Assembly: GCA_947164955.1 (NCBI GenBank)
Contig: CAMUYT010000002.1
Coordinates: 1 to 52,709, forward strand
Source: an uncultured Bacteroidales bacterium
GTDB lineage: Bacteria > Bacteroidota > Bacteroidia > Bacteroidales > F082
Direction: 5' to 3'
DNA length: 52,709 nucleotides
Position numbers and translations under genes: made by a program. Within the stretch, counting starts at the first letter, position 1. Every line of letters starts with the position of its first letter. This document shows, piece by piece, positions 16,921 through 23,996 of the stretch. The notes below the pieces were generated by a model, which was not told the origin of the DNA, did not search any database, and saw only the letters and a list, made by a program, of their open reading frames with translations.

Positions 16921-17151
16921 TCAATCTCCTCCTAACATTTCATCGATTTTGTCCTGAAATATTTCAGTCTTCAAGACAGCCATACCTTTTGAATCGCCAA
17001 GCACCAGCAGACTGTCGCCCGCCTTGATGCCATAAATCTCTCGGGCTTCCTTGGGGATGACGATTTGTCCCCTCTCGCCCACTTTCACTACACCAAAAAT
17101 GTATTTTCCTTGTTCTGCTAACATAGTTGTATAATTTGTATGTTTTTTCAT
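16921..17151 (-). CDS. AbrB/MazE/SpoVT-type DNA-binding protein
   Basis: 76 residues. The swapped-hairpin DNA-binding domain is recognisable as VKVGERGQIVIPKEAREIYG followed by IKAGDSLLVLGD. An ATG nine codons downstream (17124) is an alternative start. No toxin gene (PIN, MazF) is adjacent; the next gene on the strand, two bases away, encodes an acyltransferase. It is therefore more likely a transcriptional regulator, perhaps of its own operon, than an antitoxin. A consensus -7 box lies just upstream. Confidence 0.85.
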   Translation of the reverse strand: MKKHTNYTTMLAEQGKYIFGVVKVGERGQIVIPKEAREIYGIKAGDSLLVLGDSKGMAVLKTEIFQDKIDEMLGGD

Positions 17152-17160
17152 ATTTTACTG

Positions 17161-17168
17161 CAAAAGTA
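17161..17168 (-). promoter_or_regulatory. -7 box TACTTTTG for the AbrB-acyltransferase-alkD unit
   Basis: The minus strand reads TACTTTTGCAG, 10 bases before the 17151 start. If that spacing is too short for a leader, the ATG at 17124 is the better start. Confidence 0.55.
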
Positions 17169-17252
17169 TGAATAATTTCCAAAACAAGCACAATTTCTGT
17201 CGAAAAATAATCCAATTCATGCAAAGCGGCAGCAAAGCTTCCATAATTTTTA

Positions 17253-17260
17253 TAATTTTG
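17253..17260 (+). promoter_or_regulatory. -7 box TAATTTTG for the C25 protease
   Basis: TAATTTTGCGC lies 19 bases before the ATG at 17280. It is divergent from the AbrB promoter about 85 bases away. Confidence 0.55.
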
Positions 17261-17279
17261 CGCTCAAATTTTTGCAAAA

Positions 17280-20200
17280 ATGAAAAGATTATCCCTCCTT
17301 ATGGTTCTGGCCTTGGGCACCGTGTTTGCCATGGCACAGAACGGCCGCATCGACTTGCGTCGCGAGTCGAAGGCCGAAATCACGAAAAGCGACTTCAGCT
17401 CGCTCCGCGCCACCTTCAGCTACGGCTCCATCGAGAGCCAGCAAGTGGCCACCGAACGCGGCACCTTCTCCGAAATCGCCATCGAAGGCACCTACGCCTC
17501 GGGCGAGATCGGCACACCCGAACTGCCTGCCTCTCACCAACTGCTGGCCGTGCCTTTCGGCGCCACGCCTCGCGTCACTATTCTTAACTATTCCACCACG
17601 GATTACCGTCTCTCCGACTATGGCATCGGCACGCTCCTGCCCCATCAGCCTTCTGTCCGCAAGGACCAAAATCCCGATGAGGTCGAGTTTGTCTACAATG
17701 CTTCGGCCTACCAAACCCGTAGCCTCGCCACGGAACCCACAGCCTCCATCGAGGTGCAAGGCACCCTGCGCGGCATCCGCGTCGGCTCGTTGGTCATCAA
17801 CCCCGTGAGCTACAACCCGGCTACCAACACCCTGCGCGTCTTCAATGACATCGAGGTGGAAGTGAGCTTCGACGGTGCCGACCGTGCCGAGACCGAGCGC
17901 ATGTTGCTTAGTACCTACAGCCCTTATTTCGACATCGTCTACAAGCAGATGTTCAACTACCGGCAAATCATGGACGTGTATGACGACCACCCCGACCTGA
18001 TGGCCTATCCCACCCACATGATCGTCATCACGCCCGAAAGCTACGTTTCGGCACTTCAGCCTTGGGTCAACTGGAAGATACAGAAAGGCATCGACGTGAA
18101 CGTGGTGACCACGGCACAGGCTGGTGGCAACTACAATGCCATCCGTAGTTACGTGCAGAACCTCTACAATACGGGCGTCAGCCAAGGCGCCACGCCTACC
18201 TTCCTTGTCCTAGTGGGCGATGTGGCTCAGGTGCCGAACACTACGGGCAGTTCAACCCAAAAGGTGACCGACCTTTATTACGGCAGCGTCGACAATGACT
18301 ACTTCCCCGACATGTTCTACAGCCGCATGTCGGCAGAGAACACGACGCAGCTCACCGCCATCGTCAACAAGATCCTGCAATATGAGCAATACACCATGCC
18401 CGACCCGAGCTACCTCAACAACGTGACGCTCATCGCTGGCTGGGACAGTTATTGGACTTCACGCGTCGGTGCTCCCACCATCAACTACGCCACCACCTAT
18501 TATTATAATACGGCCCACGGCTTCACCCAAGTGAACTCGCACGTCAACCAAAGCCAATACAACGGCTGCTACAACGCCCTGAGCACTGGCGTCGGCTTCG
18601 TCAACTACACGGCCCACGGCGACAACAATATGTGGTACCAACCCCAGCTGACCAACAGCGGTGTCAACGCCCTGACCAACACCGACAAATACTTCCTCGC
18701 CATGGGCAACTGCTGCCTGTCGGGCAACTTCGGCTACAGCTCGGCCTGCTTCGGCGAAGCCATGATTCGTGCCGAGAACAAGGCCGCCTACAGCTACATC
18801 GGCTCCTGCCCCAACACCTACTGGTATGAAGACTATTACTTTGGCGTGGGTGCCACCAACGTCTTCAGCCAAACGCCCACTTTGGAAAACACAGCCACAG
18901 GCGTTTACGACGGCATCTGGATGGATGATACCTACAACACCGTCTCCTCCATCGTCTTCCTCGGCAACCTCGCCGTATGCTATGCCAGCACAGGAGGCTA
19001 TCAAACCAGCTCGAATCCGACTTATTATTGGCAAGCCTACCACGTCTTGGGCGACGGCTCCATCATGCCTTACCACGTGAATCCTACAGCCAACACGGTC
19101 AGCCACGCCTCCTCCATCCCGGCCGGCTCGGGCAATTTCATGGTGAATGCCCAAGCGGGTTCCTACGTCGCCATCTCCCAAAACAATGTGCTGAAGGGCG
19201 TCGCTTTGGTGCCTGCCAATGGCTCTTCGGTCAACGTGGCCTACAGCGGCATCACCTCGGGCTCGCAAGTGAGAATCGTGGTCACCAAGCCGCAACGCCA
19301 GCCCTACATCCAAGACATCAACGTGGGTGGCGGCACCCAGACCTATAACATCACGGTGTCGGCCAACCCGACCAACGGCGGCACGGTCACAGGCGGTGGC
19401 TCCTACAACCAAGGCCAGTCGTGCACCGTCACGGCCACGGCCAACAGCGGTTTCACCTTCGCCAACTGGACCGAAAACGGCAGCGTGGTCTCCACGCAAG
19501 CCAGCTATACCTTTAGTGTGACGGGCAACCGTACGCTTGTGGCCAACTTCACCGCACAACCTGTGAACTACAACATCGCAGTTTCGGCCAACCCGACCAA
19601 TGGCGGTCAAGTTAGTGGCGGCGGCTCCTACCAGCAAGGCCAATCGTGCACCGTCAACGCCACGGCCAACAGCGGCTTCACCTTCGCCAATTGGACCGAA
19701 AACGGCAGCGTGGTCTCCTCGCAAGCCAGCTATACCTTTAGTGTGACGGGCAACCGCACGCTTGTGGCCAACTTCCAAGCGTTGCCCCAAACCTACACCA
19801 TCAGCGTTTCGGCCAATCCCACCAACGGCGGCACTGCTACCGGAGGCGGCACCTATCAGCAGGGACAAAGCTGTACGGTACATGCCACACCTGCCGCAGG
19901 TCACACTTTCGAGGGTTGGACCGAAAACGGTAATACGGTGTCGACCAACACCAATTACACCTTCACGGTGACCGGCAACCGTGCCTTGGTGGCCAACTTC
20001 GCTTTGCAGACCGTCGAGATCACTGCCAGCGTTGAGCCTGCCGAAGGCGGCACGGCCACAGGTGGCGGCGTCTACAACTATGGCGATGAAGTGACCATCA
20101 CCGTTGTGACCAATGAAGACTGGGCCTTCCAGCACTGGACGGAAAACGGCATCATCCTGATGGAAGAACAAAGCTTCACCTTCGTTGCAACGGTCAGCCA

Positions 20201-20477
20201 TAACTTTGTGGCCCGCCTCGCGTACACCGAAGGCATCGACGAGCTAAACAGCACGACCTTACTCTACCCCAACCCTGTCAACGACAAACTGACCATCGAG
20301 GCCCAAGAGGCCGTCGAAAAGGTGGAGATCTACAATGTGATGGGAGCTTTGGTTTACAGCCAGAAGAGCTGTGGCGAGATGGTGGAAATCACCACTGCCG
20401 ACCTTCCCGCTGGCACCTACGTTGTCCGCATGACGACGAAGAATGCCACGGAAACCAGAAGGTTTGTAAAGGAATGA
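17280..20477 (+). CDS. gingipain-like C25 cysteine protease with InlB-type repeats and T9SS sorting domain
   Basis: 1065 residues. Signal peptide (cleavage after AMAQ), a propeptide-like region to about 215, then a C25 peptidase domain. The dyad is H446 in NYTAHGDNN and C479 in MGNCCLSGNFGYSS. Their spacing of 33 residues equals that of His211/Cys244 in gingipain RgpB. Residues about 689-982 are four tandem modules of about 75 residues (NITVSANPTNGG, GQSCTVTATA, GFTFANWTENG, LVANF), like divergent InlB B-repeats. The protein ends in a type A sorting domain (LLYPNPVNDKLTI, VEIYNVMGALVY, AGTYVVRM, final RRFVKE). Predicted surface or secreted endopeptidase. No arginine or lysine specificity can be read from the sequence. 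Confidence 0.9.
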   Translation: MKRLSLLMVLALGTVFAMAQNGRIDLRRESKAEITKSDFSSLRATFSYGSIESQQVATERGTFSEIAIEGTYASGEIGTPELPASHQLLAVPFGATPRVTILNYSTTDYRLSDYGIGTLLPHQPSVRKDQNPDEVEFVYNASAYQTRSLATEPTASIEVQGTLRGIRVGSLVINPVSYNPATNTLRVFNDIEVEVSFDGADRAETERMLLSTYSPYFDIVYKQMFNYRQIMDVYDDHPDLMAYPTHMIVITPESYVSALQPWVNWKIQKGIDVNVVTTAQAGGNYNAIRSYVQNLYNTGVSQGATPTFLVLVGDVAQVPNTTGSSTQKVTDLYYGSVDNDYFPDMFYSRMSAENTTQLTAIVNKILQYEQYTMPDPSYLNNVTLIAGWDSYWTSRVGAPTINYATTYYYNTAHGFTQVNSHVNQSQYNGCYNALSTGVGFVNYTAHGDNNMWYQPQLTNSGVNALTNTDKYFLAMGNCCLSGNFGYSSACFGEAMIRAENKAAYSYIGSCPNTYWYEDYYFGVGATNVFSQTPTLENTATGVYDGIWMDDTYNTVSSIVFLGNLAVCYASTGGYQTSSNPTYYWQAYHVLGDGSIMPYHVNPTANTVSHASSIPAGSGNFMVNAQAGSYVAISQNNVLKGVALVPANGSSVNVAYSGITSGSQVRIVVTKPQRQPYIQDINVGGGTQTYNITVSANPTNGGTVTGGGSYNQGQSCTVTATANSGFTFANWTENGSVVSTQASYTFSVTGNRTLVANFTAQPVNYNIAVSANPTNGGQVSGGGSYQQGQSCTVNATANSGFTFANWTENGSVVSSQASYTFSVTGNRTLVANFQALPQTYTISVSANPTNGGTATGGGTYQQGQSCTVHATPAAGHTFEGWTENGNTVSTNTNYTFTVTGNRALVANFALQTVEITASVEPAEGGTATGGGVYNYGDEVTITVVTNEDWAFQHWTENGIILMEEQSFTFVATVSHNFVARLAYTEGIDELNSTTLLYPNPVNDKLTIEAQEAVEKVEIYNVMGALVYSQKSCGEMVEITTADLPAGTYVVRMTTKNATETRRFVKE
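19344..20226 (+). repeat. four tandem ~220-base coding repeats in the C25 gene
   Basis: Units begin near 19344, 19569, 19794 and 20013. The first two are nearly identical at the DNA level over long stretches; the fourth is the most divergent. They encode the ~75-residue InlB-like beta modules. Such identity suggests recent duplication and possible length variation by recombination. Confidence 0.85.
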
Positions 20478-20506
20478 AATACGTTTGTGTTTTTATGGTT
20501 TTGTGT

Positions 20507-20534
20507 GTAGAGACGGTGCATGCACCGTCTCTAC
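20507..20534. repeat. 28-base perfect palindrome, probable bidirectional terminator
   Basis: Arms GTAGAGACG and CGTCTCTAC enclose the self-complementary core GTGCATGCAC. It lies 29 bases after the C25 stop and its last base is the first base of the TAG stop of the converging YiiX-like gene. An element with the same arms and another core occurs at 51789-51816. Confidence 0.8.
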
Positions 20535-21205
20535 TAGTATACGGGGACCAGCAAAGACGAATGGTATAAATCGTTCGGATTGGTGCCCAAAACGCCCTGC
20601 GGAATCTCCATACCCTGACGCTCGAACAATTCCACCCAATAGGCATCGAACTCGCCGTCGGCATTGCGAAAATTCATCGGGGCAGCTTCGAAAATCGGTT
20701 TTCCGTTGCGCTGATAGCATTCGTAAACCAATTCGCTGCAATAGTATTTGCCGTTATCAGGCAGGAAAGTGAAATCATACTCAGCGCCAACCAGCATTTT
20801 GGCCTTGGCCACAAAATCCATGGCGCCACGTTGGTCTTTCAACTGCATGATCTTGATGTTGGGCATACGGCCTTCTTCGTCCCGTTGGGCTTCAAGAAAC
20901 TCGTTGAGCTCCCGGCGACTTACGCCCGTCTTGGGTGCCGCATCGATGACGAAAAGGCTGTCGTTGCACCCCTCGATGATGCCCACATGCACCATCGCGC
21001 CCGTGCTGCCCATGATGGCTTGGTCCATGCTGGGCCGGCATTCAGCCCGAATGCCAAGCGTATCTTGGCAGCATTCGGGCCGAATGCTGGTCGAGATGCC
21101 TTCAACAAAAATCAAGTCGCCGGAAAACACCGGCTCGTTGTGGGTGCACGAAACCATTAAGGCCGCAAACAAGCCAATAAAAAGAAACCTTTCAATTTGT
21201 TTCAC
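20534..21205 (-). CDS. YiiX/YebB-like NlpC/P60-type lipoprotein hydrolase
   Basis: 223 residues, lipoprotein (lipobox LMVSC). A permuted papain-fold cysteine hydrolase is recognised by GDLIFVEG near the start, the histidine in MVHVGIIEG and the cysteine in YYCSELVYECYQ. Such proteins cleave amide bonds in the cell wall or lipids; the substrate is unknown. It starts with GTG, which overlaps the TGA of the DUF362 gene by 4 bases (GTGA), so it is translationally coupled. Between STS and MDQAI the protein carries 19 residues (with IRPEC and IRAEC) encoded by a palindromic insertion (21029-21090) that keeps the frame. Last gene of a three-lipoprotein operon. Confidence 0.85.
   Translation of the reverse strand: MKQIERFLFIGLFAALMVSCTHNEPVFSGDLIFVEGISTSIRPECCQDTLGIRAECRPSMDQAIMGSTGAMVHVGIIEGCNDSLFVIDAAPKTGVSRRELNEFLEAQRDEEGRMPNIKIMQLKDQRGAMDFVAKAKMLVGAEYDFTFLPDNGKYYCSELVYECYQRNGKPIFEAAPMNFRNADGEFDAYWVELFERQGMEIPQGVLGTNPNDLYHSSLLVPVY
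21029..21090. repeat. in-frame palindromic insertion inside the YiiX-like gene
   Basis: Two palindromic half-elements (GGCATTCAGCCCGAATGCC, and GCATTCGGGCCGAATGC) lie head to head around a short CGTAT-centred loop, with AAGCG/CTTGG joining arms. GCTGG occurs at both ends (21029-21033 and 21086-21090), exactly 57 bases apart. This fits an insertion of 52 bases plus a 5-base target duplication, in total 19 codons. Confidence 0.65.
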
Positions 21206-22239
21206 TTGGCTTCGTCAATGTTGACAAGGTCATAGTCGCGCACGCCGAGACCGATCTTGGCGGCATGTTCGAGGATGTGGATGCCGTGTTGGCGATTGAC
21301 GCGGTTGATCAAGGCCGTGGCATCGTCGCCTTCAGCGTTGGGATAGTTGAACACGAGGTCGATACAGGCTTGGTCCAAGGCCACAGGGTCGGTGGAGGCC
21401 AAAATGCCCACGTCCTTCATCTCGGGGTCGGCAGGATGGGCGTCGCAGTCGCAGTCGACGCTGAGGTTGTTCATCACGTCGATGTAGATGATTTCCTTGC
21501 CTTCTTGCTTGAAGTAGTTGTGGACACCTTGCGCGGCAGCGGCCATCGACTCGAGGAAGCCGTCTTGGTTCTCGATGTGGTTCCAGCAATCGGCAGGGTC
21601 GGTGGTGTAGCCACACGAGTGGATGTAGGCCTTGCCAGCGGTTGAAGCCACGCCGATGCTCTGGTTCTTCAGCACGCCGCCGAAGCCGCCCATGGCATGC
21701 CCCTTGAAATGGGCCAAGTTAAGCATGAAATCGTAGTTGGCCAAGTGTTCGCCCACGATGTCGTACTTGATGTAAGTGGTGTCTTCCACAGGGATTTGCA
21801 TCTCGCCGAACTCGTCCATGATGTCGACCTTGGCGATGTCCAAGAAGCCGTGCTCCTTGATGGTCTCCCAGTGTTTCTTCACGTCTTGGCGCGAGCCGCC
21901 GTAGGCGGTGTTGCACTCGACGATGGTGCCGTTCACCGTGTTCACCAGGTCCTTGATGAGCTCAGGCTTCAGGTAGTTGTGTCCGCCCGATTCGCCTGTG
22001 CTGATTTTCACGGCCACGCGTTGTCCTTCGGCAGGTTTCACGCCGAGGGCTTCGTAAATCTTCACCAAGCCTTCGGGGCTGATGTCCTTGGTCATGTAGA
22101 CCACAGGTTTGGTAGTTTGTTCTTGTTCCATAGGTTCGTTGATAGGTTCGTTGTTTGTGTTTTCTTGTTTTTCGGTGTTGTTGCCGCAGCTGCAAAGGCC
22201 GAAGGCCAAGGCGGCGATGAGGATGTGGTGCATTTTCAT
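21202..22239 (-). CDS. DUF362 domain lipoprotein
   Basis: 345 residues from the ATG at 22239, chosen because it gives a lipoprotein signal (MHHILIAALAFGLCSCG). The DUF362 core follows: RVAVKISTGESGGHNYLKPE, IVECNTAYGGSR, LAHFKGHAMGGFGG, VGILASTDPVALDQACIDLV. DUF362 proteins are poorly characterised; many carry added ferredoxin domains, which this one lacks, although it has a CDCD motif and several other cysteines. It follows the nitroreductase by 16 bases and overlaps the YiiX-like gene by 4. Lipobox plus neighbour suggest a role in the cell envelope, possibly redox-linked (inference). Confidence 0.85.
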   Translation of the reverse strand: MKMHHILIAALAFGLCSCGNNTEKQENTNNEPINEPMEQEQTTKPVVYMTKDISPEGLVKIYEALGVKPAEGQRVAVKISTGESGGHNYLKPELIKDLVNTVNGTIVECNTAYGGSRQDVKKHWETIKEHGFLDIAKVDIMDEFGEMQIPVEDTTYIKYDIVGEHLANYDFMLNLAHFKGHAMGGFGGVLKNQSIGVASTAGKAYIHSCGYTTDPADCWNHIENQDGFLESMAAAAQGVHNYFKQEGKEIIYIDVMNNLSVDCDCDAHPADPEMKDVGILASTDPVALDQACIDLVFNYPNAEGDDATALINRVNRQHGIHILEHAAKIGLGVRDYDLVNIDEAK

Positions 22240-22255
22240 GACATTCGATTTATGG

Positions 22256-22924
22256 TTATTCAATCCAGTACACATAGTTCTCTTTGCGTGGACGGGCTTC
22301 GGGGTAGTCGCCTTTCACGTAGCCGAGGATGCAGTTGCCGATGCCGACGTATTTGTTGGCGTCGATGCCGAGGTCGGTTAGGATGGCCTTGCCTTCTTCG
22401 GTCTCGAAGACTTCCTTGGCGCGGTGGATCCAGCACGAGCCAAGGCCTTTGGCATGGGCGGCGTTGAGCAGGTTGCCCATGACGAGCGAGCCGTCTTCTT
22501 TCCAGGTGAAGGCGGCAGTGGTGTCGGCCAGGACGACCAACACGACGGGGGCGCCATAGAACGGGTCGGAGTCGTTGTCGGGACCGAACACGGCGGCGTT
22601 GAGTTTGCTCAAACGGTCGCGCACCTCACGGTTGGTGACGGCGACGATGATGGGGGCCTGGCGGTTCATGCCCGTGGGGGCGTAGGTGCCGGCCTTGCAG
22701 ATTTCTTCGATGACCTCGCGCGGAGGGATCGAATCGGTGTAGCTGCGCACGCTGCGGCGCGTCAGCAGGTCTTGCATGGTAGTACTCATGATGGTTTCGT
22801 TTTTGTTGTCTTCAGTGGCATTGGCTTCCGTGCCTGCGGCTGCGGTTCCTGAGCCCGTCGAAGGACCGCATGCGCTGAAAGCCGCTACCACAGCCAAAGT
22901 GAGGATGAAAAGTAGTTTCTTCAT
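22256..22924 (-). CDS. nitroreductase-family flavoprotein with lipoprotein signal
   Basis: 222 residues. The N-terminus is a lipoprotein signal (MKKLLFILTLAVVAAFSACG) and a linker rich in Gly, Ala and Thr. The nitroreductase domain starts near residue 46 (MSTTMQDLLTRRSVRSYTDS) and contains AGTYAPTGMNRQAPIIVAV, MGNLLNAAHAKGLGSCWIHR and GIGNCILGY, typical of FMN-binding NAD(P)H-dependent reductases. Most family members are cytoplasmic. Here a flavoenzyme is predicted to be exported by Sec and lipid-anchored, which is unusual. Alternatively translation could start at the internal ATG (near 22789). Part of the linker (GPSTGSG) is encoded by an interspersed repeat. First gene of the three-gene operon. 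Confidence 0.87.
   Translation of the reverse strand: MKKLLFILTLAVVAAFSACGPSTGSGTAAAGTEANATEDNKNETIMSTTMQDLLTRRSVRSYTDSIPPREVIEEICKAGTYAPTGMNRQAPIIVAVTNREVRDRLSKLNAAVFGPDNDSDPFYGAPVVLVVLADTTAAFTWKEDGSLVMGNLLNAAHAKGLGSCWIHRAKEVFETEEGKAILTDLGIDANKYVGIGNCILGYVKGDYPEARPRKENYVYWIE
22844..22867. repeat. interspersed repeat copy within the nitroreductase linker
   Basis: GGTTCCTGAGCCCGTCGA followed by AGGACC. On the minus strand it reads GGTCCTTCGACGGGCTCAGG-AACC, the same family as the repeats at 39771-39833 and 42270-42316. It encodes the GPSTGSGT segment just after the lipidated cysteine. Confidence 0.6.
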
Positions 22925-22951
22925 ATTTTGTGAATTTATCGATTAGGGCTG

Positions 22952-22971
22952 CAAAGGTAAGGATTAATTTC
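22952..22971. promoter_or_regulatory. back-to-back divergent promoters
   Basis: Minus strand: TACCTTTGCAG at 22949-22959 for the lipoprotein operon. Plus strand: TAATTTCG at 22963-22970 (one mismatch) or AATTTTGCAG just after, for the transporter. The region between CTGCAAA and TTTGCAG is an imperfect dyad of about 35 bases, so the two polymerases would overlap. Confidence 0.5.
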
Positions 22972-23000
22972 GCAATTTTGCAGCCCCAAATCGAATTTCG

Positions 23001-23939
23001 ATGCAAAAAATCATTGTCATAGCCAACAAGATACGCCAATATGTCCTCCCGATAGCCATCATTTTAGGGCTGTTGCTCCACGAATATTGCGCCGCCTTCA
23101 ACGTGGTGGTGCCCTATATCATCTTCACCATCCTGTTTTTGACCTTCTGCGCTGTCGACATCCGCCAGCTGCGTTTCAAGCCGCTGTTCATCTGGATCAT
23201 CCTCTTCCAGGTGGTGGTCAGCGTGGGCGGCTATTCGCTGCTTCGGCTGTTGAATGTCAACGAGATTGTGGCCGAAGGCATACTGATTGGCGTGCTTTGC
23301 CCCGTGGCAGCCTCGGTGGCGGTGGTGAGCACGATGCTCGGGGCCGACCGCAACACGGTGACGTCCTACACCGTCATTGGCAACTTGGTGATTTCGGTGG
23401 TGGCGCCCATCTATTTCTCGTTCATCGGGGTGAACCAGGACATGCCTTTCTGGGCCTCGTTCCTGCAAATCCTACGCCGTGTGGGCACGGTCATCGGGCT
23501 GCCGTTCTTTGTGGCCTTGGCCTTGCAAGTCGCCTGGCCCAAAGCCAACGCGGTGGTGGCCCGTTTCAAAGGCTTGGCGTTCTATCTGTGGGCGGTGGCC
23601 TTGTTTCTCACCTTGGGCCAAACCATCGACTTCATCTTCCTGCACGGCAAGGGCAACGGGAACAATATCCTGTGGCTCGGCGTCTCCGCCTTGCTGTTCT
23701 GCGTCATCCAATTCGGCTTGGGCAAATGGATCGGCCACAAATACGGCGACACCATCGCGGGCGGACAGCTGTTGGGCCAGAAGAACTCGGCCATGGGCAT
23801 CTGGATGGCCAACCACTACCTCCATCCGCTGGCGTCGGTGTATCTGGCTTTCTATTCGGTGTTCCAAAACCTGTTCAACAGTTGGCAGATCTGGTATTTT
23901 GGCCGCAAGAAACAAAAAAGCGAGACGCGCGACTCTTGA
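23001..23939 (+). CDS. bile acid:sodium symporter (BASS) family transporter
   Basis: 312 residues with 9-10 hydrophobic helices and a KKQKSE-type basic tail. Family-like segments: VLCPVAASVAVVSTMLGADRN (crossing helix region) and GGQLLGQKNSAMGIWMA near the C-terminus. Related to the BASS superfamily; the true substrate in gut Bacteroidales is not known and need not be bile acid. Divergent from the lipoprotein operon, with which it shares a promoter region of about 75 bases. It converges with the zinc peptidase gene; a short imperfect hairpin (AGACGCG near 23926, CGCGTCT near 23961) could end transcription. Confidence 0.85.
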   Translation: MQKIIVIANKIRQYVLPIAIILGLLLHEYCAAFNVVVPYIIFTILFLTFCAVDIRQLRFKPLFIWIILFQVVVSVGGYSLLRLLNVNEIVAEGILIGVLCPVAASVAVVSTMLGADRNTVTSYTVIGNLVISVVAPIYFSFIGVNQDMPFWASFLQILRRVGTVIGLPFFVALALQVAWPKANAVVARFKGLAFYLWAVALFLTLGQTIDFIFLHGKGNGNNILWLGVSALLFCVIQFGLGKWIGHKYGDTIAGGQLLGQKNSAMGIWMANHYLHPLASVYLAFYSVFQNLFNSWQIWYFGRKKQKSETRDS

Positions 23940-23996
23940 ACTCTTACCGTCCAAAGGTCACGCGTCTTGTAGTCTCGAAATCCCGTGTCGAAGGGA

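Noticed and set aside
16921-17151. antitoxin of a toxin-antitoxin pair
   Set aside because: No PIN, MazF or other toxin-like gene is adjacent on either strand.
18459-20201. 580-codon open frame on the minus strand within the C25 gene
   Set aside because: Shadow produced by the GC-rich repeats; composition (His/Arg/Asp/Gly/Val-rich) is typical of antisense reading.
19344-20226. CRISPR-like array
   Set aside because: Units of ~225 bases are coding, in frame and homologous over their full length; there are no repeat-spacer units.
22256-22924. fusion or frameshift between a lipoprotein and a nitroreductase
   Set aside because: One uninterrupted frame with a good lipobox and linker; DUF362 and YiiX neighbours are lipoproteins too, so the leader is probably genuine.
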